From positions 1 to 64,000 of the forward strand of contig NZ_JAMZEL010000004.1 of NCBI RefSeq assembly GCF_024158025.1: a DNA stretch of 64,000 bases. The letters run 5' to 3'. Below are positions 1 to 8,220 of this stretch, piece after piece. Position numbers and translations under genes: made by a program. Numbering within the stretch: the first letter of the stretch is position 1; every line of letters starts with the position of its first letter. The notes below the pieces were generated by a model. It had not been told where the DNA came from. It did no database searches and was given only the letters and a program-made list of their open reading frames with translations. The DNA is from Runella salmonicolor (lineage in GTDB: Bacteria > Bacteroidota > Bacteroidia > Cytophagales > Spirosomataceae).

Positions 1-152
1 TTATCAAAGCCAGAGGCCACCCGGACCGACTGACTTCTTTACTGGATTACAGCGATTCTATGATCAATATCAAGGTTATTTACTCTCGAAAGAAATCACT
101 AAAGATGTGTTGATACTTTAGGTATAGTACAGATAACGGAACTGACTGTCTG

Positions 153-590
153 ATGGCAAAATACAATGGTGCTACTAAAGGTTGGATGCGGCCTACTGAT
201 GGTGGGTGGTCGGATACAAGCGACCGCCGATTGAAAAAGAATATTCAAAATTTAGAAAGCGTGTTGGAGCAAGTCATGCGACTTAGGCCCGCCCGGTACC
301 AGATGATAGACAGCAACCCAAATGCTACCGAATCCATTGGATTTATTGCCCAAGAATTAAAAGAGGTTTTCCCCGAAGTGGTAGATGTAAGATTAATGCC
401 AACGACAAATGGTGCGGCGGGCGAAATTGCTGACCTGCACGGCGTAGATTATTCTCACTTGTCGGTTGTAGCCATTAAGGCCATTCAAGAGCAACAAGAG
501 CTCATCCAAAAACTCCAAAAACAAAATGAAGAATTGGTACAATCCTATACACAATTGATGAAAGATGTGGAGACCTTGAAAAAGAAATGA
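153..590 (+). CDS. Peptidase S74-type intramolecular chaperone domain protein (short, probably a fragment)
   Basis: The 145-aa product consists almost entirely of an S74 / intramolecular chaperone domain of the kind found at the C-terminus of phage tail spikes and of large Bacteroidota surface proteins. The hallmark SDRRLKKNI is at residues 28-36 and IGFIAQELKEVFPEVV follows at about 57-72. The last 40 residues are a predicted coiled coil rich in Q, E, K and L. In known proteins this domain trimerises the upstream fibre and then cuts itself off. Here no fibre, signal peptide or membrane segment precedes it: the same frame is closed by a TGA at 111-113. It is therefore either a stand-alone chaperone or the remnant of a longer gene broken near the window edge. 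The domain call is firm; the start and biological role are not. Confidence 0.7.
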   Translation: MAKYNGATKGWMRPTDGGWSDTSDRRLKKNIQNLESVLEQVMRLRPARYQMIDSNPNATESIGFIAQELKEVFPEVVDVRLMPTTNGAAGEIADLHGVDYSHLSVVAIKAIQEQQELIQKLQKQNEELVQSYTQLMKDVETLKKK

Positions 591-617
591 GCCGACAGAA
601 GAGAAAATAGTATTGAG

Positions 618-668
618 AATGGGCAAAAGAGAATAAATCAGTTATTCCTTTTTGCCCATTACTTTTTT
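618..668. terminator. Bidirectional intrinsic terminator
   Basis: A long hairpin pairs AATGGGCAAAA (618-628) with TTTTTGCCCATT (649-660) and has an inner GAATAA/TTATTC stem. A T run follows on the plus strand. It lies between two convergent genes, the S74 protein and the last permease. Confidence 0.75.
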
Positions 669-3066
669 ATTCTACCTTCAAACTCTTCACGGGGTTCATT
701 AGCGCGGCTTTGATGCTTTGGAAACTCACCGTCAGGAGGGTGATAAAGATAGACAAGGTGCCTGCCAGCCCAATCATCCACCACTCAATTTGAATATGAT
801 ACGCAAAATCCTGCAACCATTGGTTCATAGCATACCAAGCCAAGGGCGACGCAACTACGATGGCAGAGGCTACCAATTTGAGAAAGTCCGTGGAAAGCAG
901 TGAAATAATACCCGCCACCGAAGCACCGAGAACTTTACGAATACCGATTTCTTTGGTGCGTTGTGTCATGGTAAACAACACTAATCCGTACAGGCCAAGG
1001 CAACTGATCAAAATGGCGATGCCCGCAAAAACGACGGACACCTGAAAAATCAACGTTTCGGTTTGGTAGAATTTAGCCAATTGCTCATCTAAATATTCGT
1101 AGGTAAATACCTCATTCGGATAGCTTTTTTGCCACGATTGCTCAATAAATCGCAGTATTTGTTCGGGATGATGCCCCACAATCTGAACGCCAACCTTTTT
1201 GTACCGGGCCGTTTGAGTGGCAATAAAACAGGGCTGAATCGTTTCGTGGAGCGAGCGCAGGTGAAAATCTTTAACCACACCGACAATTGGCAAAGCCACT
1301 GGCGACAGATAGGTTTCCATTTTACGGCCCAAAATCTGTTGCGGGTCTTTGATATTTAGCTTTTTGAGTAGTGCTTCATTGACCAAATATTCCCGAATGG
1401 TATCGCTCTCGGTGATATTTCGACCCGCAACTAAGTGTAAATCAAAAGTTTTCAGATAATCAGAATCAGCCAATCGTTCCCGAATTGGGAATGTCTCCCA
1501 AGTGCTCTTTCCCCCAAATTTGAACGACCCGCCGTTCATGACGGCCGCCGCGGGTGGTCGGTAACATGCGCTTATGGATTGTACATAAGGCGATTGTCGC
1601 AGGTCATTTTTGAATGCTGCCAAGGCCGTTTTGGACGGGTCGGGCAAATTGATAACTACAATATTGTTTTTACTAAAACCTAAATCAGAGTCCTGCAAAT
1701 AACGAACTTGGTGGGTGACGACGAGGGTTCCCACCAAAAGTGCCTGACAAATTCCGAACTGAAACATAATCAGGAGTTTTCGCAACGATAAGTTTTTGCT
1801 AGACTTAATCAACTGGCCTTTTAGCGCTGCCCACGGACTAAAACCCGACAAAACAAAAGCAGGATAGCCGCCCGCCAATACCGTAACAAGCCCTACCAGC
1901 AACAGTAAAAACCCAATGGCTTGGGGAGTAAATTGAAACATCGGGCCATTGGGTAGCCATTGATTAAATATCGGAATACAAATCAAGACAAGAATCACTG
2001 CAAGTATAGCCGAGGTTAGCACAATGAGGGTGGTTTCGAGTAAAAATTGTCCTCTAATCTGACGTTTGGTACTACCGAGCGTTTTACGAATTCCGATTTC
2101 TTTGCCACGGCTGAGCGCTTGAGCCGTGGCCAGATTGATAAAATTAATACAGGCAATCAAGACCAAAAACAAGCCAATAGTGCCCAATGACCAAAGCAAA
2201 GAAGGCCTGACGGTTGGGTTTCCTCCGATGCGTTGTACATCAAAATGAACATCGGCCAATGGTTGTACATGGAATTGAAAAACGGAGGCATTTTCGCCAA
2301 AATGTTTTTTTGAAAGTGCAGGAAGTGCGGCTTCCAGTCTTGCGGCAGAAAGCGGATTTTTGAGGGTAAGATAAACTCGGTCTGTTGAATTCAACGACCA
2401 CCAATCATTTACGTCAAAATCAGGAATAAGGCGCGGTAACGTAGCTGCGGAAATAAACAGTTGAATATCGGTGTTGGTCGTTTTGGGAGGGTCAGCCAAA
2501 ACGCCAGTTATTTTGGCTTCGGCCAAATTGTTTAAATTGATGGTCCGACCCAGAGGGTCTAATGCGCCGAAATATTTTTTTGCCAACGATTGCGTAATCA
2601 CCACTGTGTTGGGTTCGCGAAGCGCGGTTTTTGGGTTGCCTTTGAACCATTGATAATCCAAAATGTCAAACAATTCGCCTTCGACAAGGGCGGTGGTATT
2701 GAGTTCCAAAAAGCGTTTTGGGGCCGATTGATTGGGGAGTAGTACGCTGACCGTCAGTTCACGGTTCATTTTTAAGTAGGCGGCCTGCTCTATTTGCGGA
2801 AAATCGGCCCGAAAGGCCCTAGCCATAGGCAATGGTGCTTCGGGATAGTATTCTACCGAACCATCTTCCAGATGCAAGTCGGTGACGATTCGGTAGATAC
2901 GGTCAAATTTTTGATGGTGTCGGTCGGTACTCACATGGTGACTTATAAACAAAAAAATAAGTAAACCACTTGCCATACCAACCGACAGACCAATGATATT
3001 CAGCGTTGTATATACCCGCTTGGCGCGGAGATTTCGCAGGGTGATTTTAAGGTAGTTCTTTAGCAT
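667..3066 (-). CDS. MacB/FtsX-type ABC transporter permease 1
   Basis: This 799-aa inner-membrane protein has the architecture shared by all seven permeases here. TM1 lies at about 20-42, then a MacB_PCD periplasmic domain to about 270, then three FtsX-type helices (about 285-410) around the motif GKEIGIRKTLGS. A second copy of the unit follows: a helix near 435, a second periplasmic domain, and three C-terminal helices around TQRTKEIGIRKVLGAS. It ends in the family tail SIKAALMNPVKSLK. Such proteins couple a cytoplasmic ATPase to a periplasmic adaptor and act by mechanotransmission on substrates in the periplasm. There is no ATPase domain. It is the last gene of a run (7993 to 667) with 75-100 bp gaps and has no recognisable promoter of its own. 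The substrate is unknown. Confidence 0.9.
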   Translation of the reverse strand: MLKNYLKITLRNLRAKRVYTTLNIIGLSVGMASGLLIFLFISHHVSTDRHHQKFDRIYRIVTDLHLEDGSVEYYPEAPLPMARAFRADFPQIEQAAYLKMNRELTVSVLLPNQSAPKRFLELNTTALVEGELFDILDYQWFKGNPKTALREPNTVVITQSLAKKYFGALDPLGRTINLNNLAEAKITGVLADPPKTTNTDIQLFISAATLPRLIPDFDVNDWWSLNSTDRVYLTLKNPLSAARLEAALPALSKKHFGENASVFQFHVQPLADVHFDVQRIGGNPTVRPSLLWSLGTIGLFLVLIACINFINLATAQALSRGKEIGIRKTLGSTKRQIRGQFLLETTLIVLTSAILAVILVLICIPIFNQWLPNGPMFQFTPQAIGFLLLLVGLVTVLAGGYPAFVLSGFSPWAALKGQLIKSSKNLSLRKLLIMFQFGICQALLVGTLVVTHQVRYLQDSDLGFSKNNIVVINLPDPSKTALAAFKNDLRQSPYVQSISACYRPPAAAVMNGGSFKFGGKSTWETFPIRERLADSDYLKTFDLHLVAGRNITESDTIREYLVNEALLKKLNIKDPQQILGRKMETYLSPVALPIVGVVKDFHLRSLHETIQPCFIATQTARYKKVGVQIVGHHPEQILRFIEQSWQKSYPNEVFTYEYLDEQLAKFYQTETLIFQVSVVFAGIAILISCLGLYGLVLFTMTQRTKEIGIRKVLGASVAGIISLLSTDFLKLVASAIVVASPLAWYAMNQWLQDFAYHIQIEWWMIGLAGTLSIFITLLTVSFQSIKAALMNPVKSLKVE

Positions 3067-3166
3067 TCCTCTGATTTGTAATGAATTGCGGCTACAAGGT
3101 ACAGAAGAAAGAAAAGAATTGACGGTTAAAAAATGTTAAGATTTATTTAGTGGACGACCAGCGAGT

Positions 3167-5536
3167 TTATTCTATTTTCAAACTCTTCACGGGATTCATC
3201 AAGGCGGCTTTGATGCTTTGAAAACTCACCGTCAGGAGGGCAATTAAGATGGCTAAGGCGCCAGAGAGTGCGTAAACCCACCATTCTACCGTGGTTTTAT
3301 ACGCAAAATTTTGCAGCCACTTATCCATGAGCCATGAAGCCAACGGCGAAGCAATGACGATGGAAATGAGTACTAACTTGAGAAAATCTATGGACAGAAG
3401 TGCCGTAACATTCAGCACCGATGCCCCCAATACTTTACGAACCCCGATTTCTTTGGTGCGTTGTTCGGCCGTAAAGGTAGCGAGGCCAAACAGCCCGAGG
3501 CAGGAAATAAAAATGGCCAAAAAGGCAAAGTAATTTGTCAATGAGCCGATGGTCATTTCGCTGCGGTATAGATTCTGAAACTGCTGATCGGCAAACTGAT
3601 ACGTAAACGGAAATTTTGGATTCAGTTCACGCCACGTTTTTTCAATGCTTGCCAGCGCTTGTTTGGTCTGGCCCGGCTGAGTTCGAATAATGATATTTTT
3701 GTTGGATGCATCACGGCTGAGTTTCACAATCATCGGTTCGATGGCCACGTGCATTGAATTTTGATGAAAATCTTCCAGTACGCCCACGATGGTCCCTGGT
3801 TTGTTCCACAACGTTAGTGGCTTCCCGATGGGGTCTTTGTAGCCAATCCGGCGGGCAGCGGCCTCGTTAATCAAATAACTCACGGAATCCATGCCAAAGT
3901 CTTTCCCAAAATCGCGCCCTTTCAACTTTACATTCAAGGTTTTGGAAAAATCATAGTCAACGGTAGAAAACTGAAAGCTGACGCTGGAGTTGGGGTCTTT
4001 GGTGGGCCATTTTACATTATTAGTACTGCCAAAGGTATTGGTAGGGGTGCCATCCATGAAGGTAATGCTCTGAATACCTTGGCTTTGTAGGAGTTGTTGT
4101 TTAAATGTGTCATACTTTTTAGGTAAGTCTCCCTCCGACGATAAATAAATCAAATTCTCCCGGTTGTAGCCTAAATTTTTGGTTTGAATGAAGTCGAGTT
4201 GCCGATACACAACAATGGTTCCGATGATGAGCAACATTGATAGCACAAACTGAAACACCACCAACCCTTGACGGAATAACCGGGCCCCCTTCCCGAAGGT
4301 GACGGAGCCTTTGAGTACTCGGATGGGGTTTAGTGATGATAAAAACAGCGCGGGGTAGCTTCCTGCCACGATTCCAGTCAGCAAAACCAAACCAAGCAGT
4401 GTTCCCCAAAACGAGAGTTGGTGAAAAGGCAACTGAATATTTTTCTCGGTTAATGTATTAAAAGTAGGTAATAGGAGGCCCGATAAAGTGACCCCGACAA
4501 TCAGCGCCATGGACGTCAGGAGCAATGCTTCGCCCACAAACTGACCAATCAATATCCCCCGTACGGCTCCCACTACTTTGCGTACGCCTACTTCGCGGGC
4601 GCGTTTGAGTGACCGGGCCGTGGCAAGGTTCATAAAATTAATACAGGCAATCAACAGGATAAAAACGGCCACAATGCCAAACAGCCGAACGTACTCAATA
4701 CGCCCTCCATCCTGATACCCATCTTTGAAGTTTGAATAGAGATAGGCGTCTTGGTAAGGTTGAAGAAACAATTGAATATCAACGTTTTGTTTGCCTAAAT
4801 TAGGGTTGTATTTCTTCAGAAATGACTTCATTTTGGCCTCTACTACCTCGGCTTTGGCATCGGGGCGTAGCTGGATTCGGGTGGCGGTGGCATTGTTGCC
4901 CCAGTCTTTCATCCATTCGTTTCGCCTGATAAAATCATCCCAAGAGAGCAGGAAATCATATTTTTCGGAGCTATGTTGGGGCAAATCTTCAAATACGGCC
5001 GTGACCAAATAATCGGCTTTGTTATCAATACGAATACTCTTGCCGACGGCTGCTTGCGGGCTTCCGAAATAATTCTGCGCCATTTTTCGCGAAATAGCAA
5101 TGTTTGTCGGCCCTGTGAGGGCGGTTTGGGCCGAACCTTCAAGCAGGGGTAGACTAAATATCTTAAACCAATCTGCCCCCGCAAAACGCCCCTTTTCTTT
5201 GTTGAGTTTTTCACCGACCGAAAAAGTGTGGGTACTTTCCCACGATAACCCCGCTGCGTGGACGATTTCGGGAAACTGTTTCTTGAGTTCGTCGGCCAGT
5301 AAGGCGGGAGTACTGGGGGCGGCATCAACTTTGCCGTCGTAGTATTGGCGCTCCATTACGTGGTACAACTGCGGTCCATTGGCGTGGAAGGCATCCATTT
5401 TCAGTTCGTCCTGTACCCAAAGCAGTATGAGTAGACTACAGGCCATTCCTAGCGCAAGACCGAGAATGTTGATGGCTGAAAAAGTGCGGTTGTGGGCGAT
5501 GTTCCGCCAGGCAATTTTAAAATAGTTACGTATCAT
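3167..5536 (-). CDS. MacB/FtsX-type ABC transporter permease 2
   Basis: A 789-aa two-unit FtsX permease starting MIRNYFKIAWRNIAHN, the usual N-terminal pattern. The conserved turns are KRAREVGVRKVVGA in the first FtsX unit and AEQRTKEIGVRKVLGAS in the second. Its first periplasmic domain (MDAFHANG, LYHVME, QYYDGK) closely matches that of permease 7 (16475-18832), so these two look like dispersed duplicates rather than neighbours copied in tandem. It sits between permeases 1 and 3 with short gaps and is likely co-transcribed from the sigma54-type promoter upstream of 7993. Confidence 0.9.
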   Translation of the reverse strand: MIRNYFKIAWRNIAHNRTFSAINILGLALGMACSLLILLWVQDELKMDAFHANGPQLYHVMERQYYDGKVDAAPSTPALLADELKKQFPEIVHAAGLSWESTHTFSVGEKLNKEKGRFAGADWFKIFSLPLLEGSAQTALTGPTNIAISRKMAQNYFGSPQAAVGKSIRIDNKADYLVTAVFEDLPQHSSEKYDFLLSWDDFIRRNEWMKDWGNNATATRIQLRPDAKAEVVEAKMKSFLKKYNPNLGKQNVDIQLFLQPYQDAYLYSNFKDGYQDGGRIEYVRLFGIVAVFILLIACINFMNLATARSLKRAREVGVRKVVGAVRGILIGQFVGEALLLTSMALIVGVTLSGLLLPTFNTLTEKNIQLPFHQLSFWGTLLGLVLLTGIVAGSYPALFLSSLNPIRVLKGSVTFGKGARLFRQGLVVFQFVLSMLLIIGTIVVYRQLDFIQTKNLGYNRENLIYLSSEGDLPKKYDTFKQQLLQSQGIQSITFMDGTPTNTFGSTNNVKWPTKDPNSSVSFQFSTVDYDFSKTLNVKLKGRDFGKDFGMDSVSYLINEAAARRIGYKDPIGKPLTLWNKPGTIVGVLEDFHQNSMHVAIEPMIVKLSRDASNKNIIIRTQPGQTKQALASIEKTWRELNPKFPFTYQFADQQFQNLYRSEMTIGSLTNYFAFLAIFISCLGLFGLATFTAEQRTKEIGVRKVLGASVLNVTALLSIDFLKLVLISIVIASPLASWLMDKWLQNFAYKTTVEWWVYALSGALAILIALLTVSFQSIKAALMNPVKSLKIE

Positions 5537-5611
5537 GGCTGTGTGTTTTGTTGAAATACATTATAACTGAAATGAGAAAGAAAAACGGAGCGTACATTTG
5601 TAAACTAAATT

Positions 5612-7993
5612 TTATTCCGTTTTTAAACTTTCCACGGGATTGTTCAGGGCGGCTTTAATCGCTTGAAAACTGACCGAAAACAGTGCAATCCCCAGCGCCA
5701 CAATGGCCGCTAATGCCAAATACCACCACTTGATTTCGGTACGATAAGCAAAGGTCTGAAGTAATTTGTGTCCTAGCCAGTACGAAATAGGCAGCCCGAT
5801 AAGTAGCGCAAGACCGACGAGTTTTAAGAAATCTCCTGAAAGCATGGTGGCAATGCTACTGATGCTCGCCCCCAGTACTTTCCGGACCCCAATTTCTTTG
5901 GTACGCTGCTTGGCCACGAGCGAAATCAACCCAAAAATTCCCGCACACGCAATCAAAATGGCAAGAATCGTTACAAAACTGGTCATGCGCCAGATGTTGT
6001 CGATGGCTTGGTAAGATTTGGCCACTTCATCGCTGAGGTAAAAATGATTTAATGTTCGCCGTGAAGGAATCTTTTTAAAACGGGCTTCAAGATTGCTTAT
6101 CAGGTCTTTACCTTTGGATTCGTCGGTGAGGCGTACGCTTAAAAAGCTACTGAGTTGCTGTTTGCCCGCGTACCAATGTAGGAGCGGCTCAACGTCATCT
6201 TTGAGACTTTGGTAATGAAAATTTTTGGTCACACCAATCACCGTATAAATCTGGTCGTTGTTGTTTTGACGCAAGCGTTTGCCCACGGCGCTCGTCCAAC
6301 CGAAGGCTTTCATGGCCGCTTCGTTGATAACGACGGAGTGATTGACGGAATCGGCCGAATTGTCCAAAAATCCACGGCCTTCAATAAACGGAATCTTAAA
6401 CGTTTCAAAGTAGCCAGCGGTACCGCTCACGTGACGTAAAATGACTTTTTTGGCCTCGTTGCCTTCGGGGAAATAGTTATTGAAGTTTTGCCAATACTGC
6501 ACGGGCGTAAGTTCGGAAGCCGTAAACGACACCACGTGAGGGTTTTGGCGCAGTGCGTCCAATATCGCCCTCCCTTCCGAAAGCGCGGCATTTTCGTTGC
6601 GATAGGCCAAATCGGTGTTAAAAACCAGCACGTTGTTTTTGTCGTAACCAACATCGGCGGTTTTCATAAAATTGATTTGTTGCCGCAGCCCAATGGTTGC
6701 CACAATGAGCACGACGGCTAGGGCAAATTGCAAGACAATGAGGCTATTTTGGCGCAGGCGGCCCCGGCGCGGGTCAGCAGAAATTTTTCCTTTTACGGCC
6801 TCGGCTGTTTTCAAGGCCATGAGGTAATAAGCCGGATACGTGCCAGCAATGAAGGCAATCAACATGGAAATGCCGAAAACGGTTAAAATGGTGGGGTAAT
6901 CATTGCCGAACGAAATATCCAATTGCATACGCCCGTCGCGGAGCTGATTGAAAGATGGAATCAGAAAATAAATGGCAAAAAGCATGGCTAAAAACGAGGA
7001 AATCAACATCACAATGCCCGATTCGGTCCAGAATTGATTGAAAATGATGCGTTTGCTCGCTCCTGCTACTTGCTTTACGGCCACCTCTTTTATACGGGGC
7101 AATGCCGATGCCATCGTGAGATTTATGAGGTTTATGCTGATGATTAACAACAGAAAAATCGCAATGGCAATGGCTCCATAAATCAGCCCTTTGAACGTAG
7201 GGTTTTGATCATGAATAAAGTTTTTGAACGCACTTAGTCGTAATACTTGTTTGCGGGATTCGGGCGCAAAATGGGTTTTTACCAATTGGGGCAACTTAGC
7301 CTCTAGCGCGTCTTTGTTGGCTCCTTTTCTGAGCAGCACAAACACGGGCGCAAAAGTATTGTACCAGTCGGCATTGCTCTTAAATCCGGGGAGGGAAGTA
7401 AGCGTGCTTGCGGGCATCAATACGTCAAACTGCTGCGAAGAATTGGCGGGGAGTTTGGCCAGTACGCCCGAAATTTTGAATTGAACGGTATCGTCGAGGG
7501 TAACGGTTTTGCCCACAGGGTCGATGTCGCCAAAAAGATTTTGGGCTATCTTTTCGCTTACTATCAGGGCGTTTGGGTCTTTGAGCGCGGTGGCGGCGTT
7601 GCCGTATTTGAGTGGAAAGCTAAACACCTGAAAGAAAGTCGAGTCTACAAAAACGGTGCTCTCTTGCACATCTTTGGTGCCGTAATGAATCCACGGCCGA
7701 TACCACGTCTGAACGTGCGTGCCTGTTTCGATTTCAGGATAATCCTTCAGCAATTGCTCCAAAATCGGGTAGACGGTTTGTCCGTATTTTTGGCCGTTGG
7801 AAGATTCAGTTTGAACGTAATAAATACGGTCACTTTTTTCGTGAAATGTATCAAACGTGAGGCATTTTTGGGCAAAAAGCACCAAAACCACCACACAAGC
7901 CATGCCCACCGACATTCCCACGATGTTGATGCCCGTAAAGAGGCGATTTTTCCAAAGTGTGCGTAGCGCGATTTTTAGGTAATTACGTAGCAT
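5612..7993 (-). CDS. MacB/FtsX-type ABC transporter permease 3
   Basis: A 793-aa two-unit permease and the most divergent of the set. The first FtsX turn reads RIKEVAVKQVAGAS rather than KEVGIRKVVG, and the tail is NNPVESLKTE instead of MNPVKSLK. The second unit keeps AKQRTKEIGVRKVLGAS. It is the first gene of the 7993-to-667 transcription run. A -24/-12 box lies 36 bp upstream of its ATG and a tandem enhancer dyad beyond that. Its distinct periplasmic domains suggest a different substrate or partner, which is inference. Confidence 0.9.
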   Translation of the reverse strand: MLRNYLKIALRTLWKNRLFTGINIVGMSVGMACVVVLVLFAQKCLTFDTFHEKSDRIYYVQTESSNGQKYGQTVYPILEQLLKDYPEIETGTHVQTWYRPWIHYGTKDVQESTVFVDSTFFQVFSFPLKYGNAATALKDPNALIVSEKIAQNLFGDIDPVGKTVTLDDTVQFKISGVLAKLPANSSQQFDVLMPASTLTSLPGFKSNADWYNTFAPVFVLLRKGANKDALEAKLPQLVKTHFAPESRKQVLRLSAFKNFIHDQNPTFKGLIYGAIAIAIFLLLIISINLINLTMASALPRIKEVAVKQVAGASKRIIFNQFWTESGIVMLISSFLAMLFAIYFLIPSFNQLRDGRMQLDISFGNDYPTILTVFGISMLIAFIAGTYPAYYLMALKTAEAVKGKISADPRRGRLRQNSLIVLQFALAVVLIVATIGLRQQINFMKTADVGYDKNNVLVFNTDLAYRNENAALSEGRAILDALRQNPHVVSFTASELTPVQYWQNFNNYFPEGNEAKKVILRHVSGTAGYFETFKIPFIEGRGFLDNSADSVNHSVVINEAAMKAFGWTSAVGKRLRQNNNDQIYTVIGVTKNFHYQSLKDDVEPLLHWYAGKQQLSSFLSVRLTDESKGKDLISNLEARFKKIPSRRTLNHFYLSDEVAKSYQAIDNIWRMTSFVTILAILIACAGIFGLISLVAKQRTKEIGVRKVLGASISSIATMLSGDFLKLVGLALLIGLPISYWLGHKLLQTFAYRTEIKWWYLALAAIVALGIALFSVSFQAIKAALNNPVESLKTE

Positions 7994-8028
7994 AAATCGA
8001 AAGGTTGATAATACGTACTTTCTTTACT

Positions 8029-8043
8029 TCACACTTCATGCCA
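8029..8043 (-). promoter_or_regulatory. Putative sigma54 (-24/-12) promoter of permease 3 operon
   Basis: On the minus strand the box reads TGGCATGAAGTGTGA. The -24 half is good, but the -12 half (GTGA rather than TTGC) is weak. It is accepted because it lies 52 bp from the tandem dyad, the same spacing as at four other sites, and 36 bp before the start codon. Confidence 0.5.
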
Positions 8044-8095
8044 CGCAAAAATAGGCTTGATTTTGAGCAGGTTATAATTTTTTTGAGGGAGTCAA

Positions 8096-8132
8096 TGTCC
8101 ATTTTCGGACATTGACTGTTCGGAGATGAACA
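8096..8132. promoter_or_regulatory. Tandem enhancer dyad (predicted activator site) for permease 3 operon
   Basis: Two dyads 21 bp apart: TGTCC-ATTTTC-GGACA (8096-8111) and TGTTC-GGAGAT-GAACA (8117-8132). The first extends to 10-bp perfect arms (8091-8116). The layout matches four other sites in the window, and the likely ligand is the NtrC-type regulator encoded at 21771-23141. Confidence 0.75.
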
Positions 8133-8220
8133 CTTCCAAAAGCTATCTTACCCATTCCCGATAAATGAATAAGGAGAAAGAAATCCGTGTTCCATTCTCC
8201 TTGTACCCCTTTCTCCAATT

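Noticed and set aside
2..121. Open frames running in from the left edge (2-121 and 3-113)
   Set aside because: Two overlapping frames are both open for about 37-40 codons; neither resembles a known family and the true gene end cannot be decided without sequence to the left.
4909..5328. Long secondary frames inside the permease genes (several over 100 codons)
   Set aside because: They are out-of-frame shadows of conserved permease genes, with no homology and no start context of their own.
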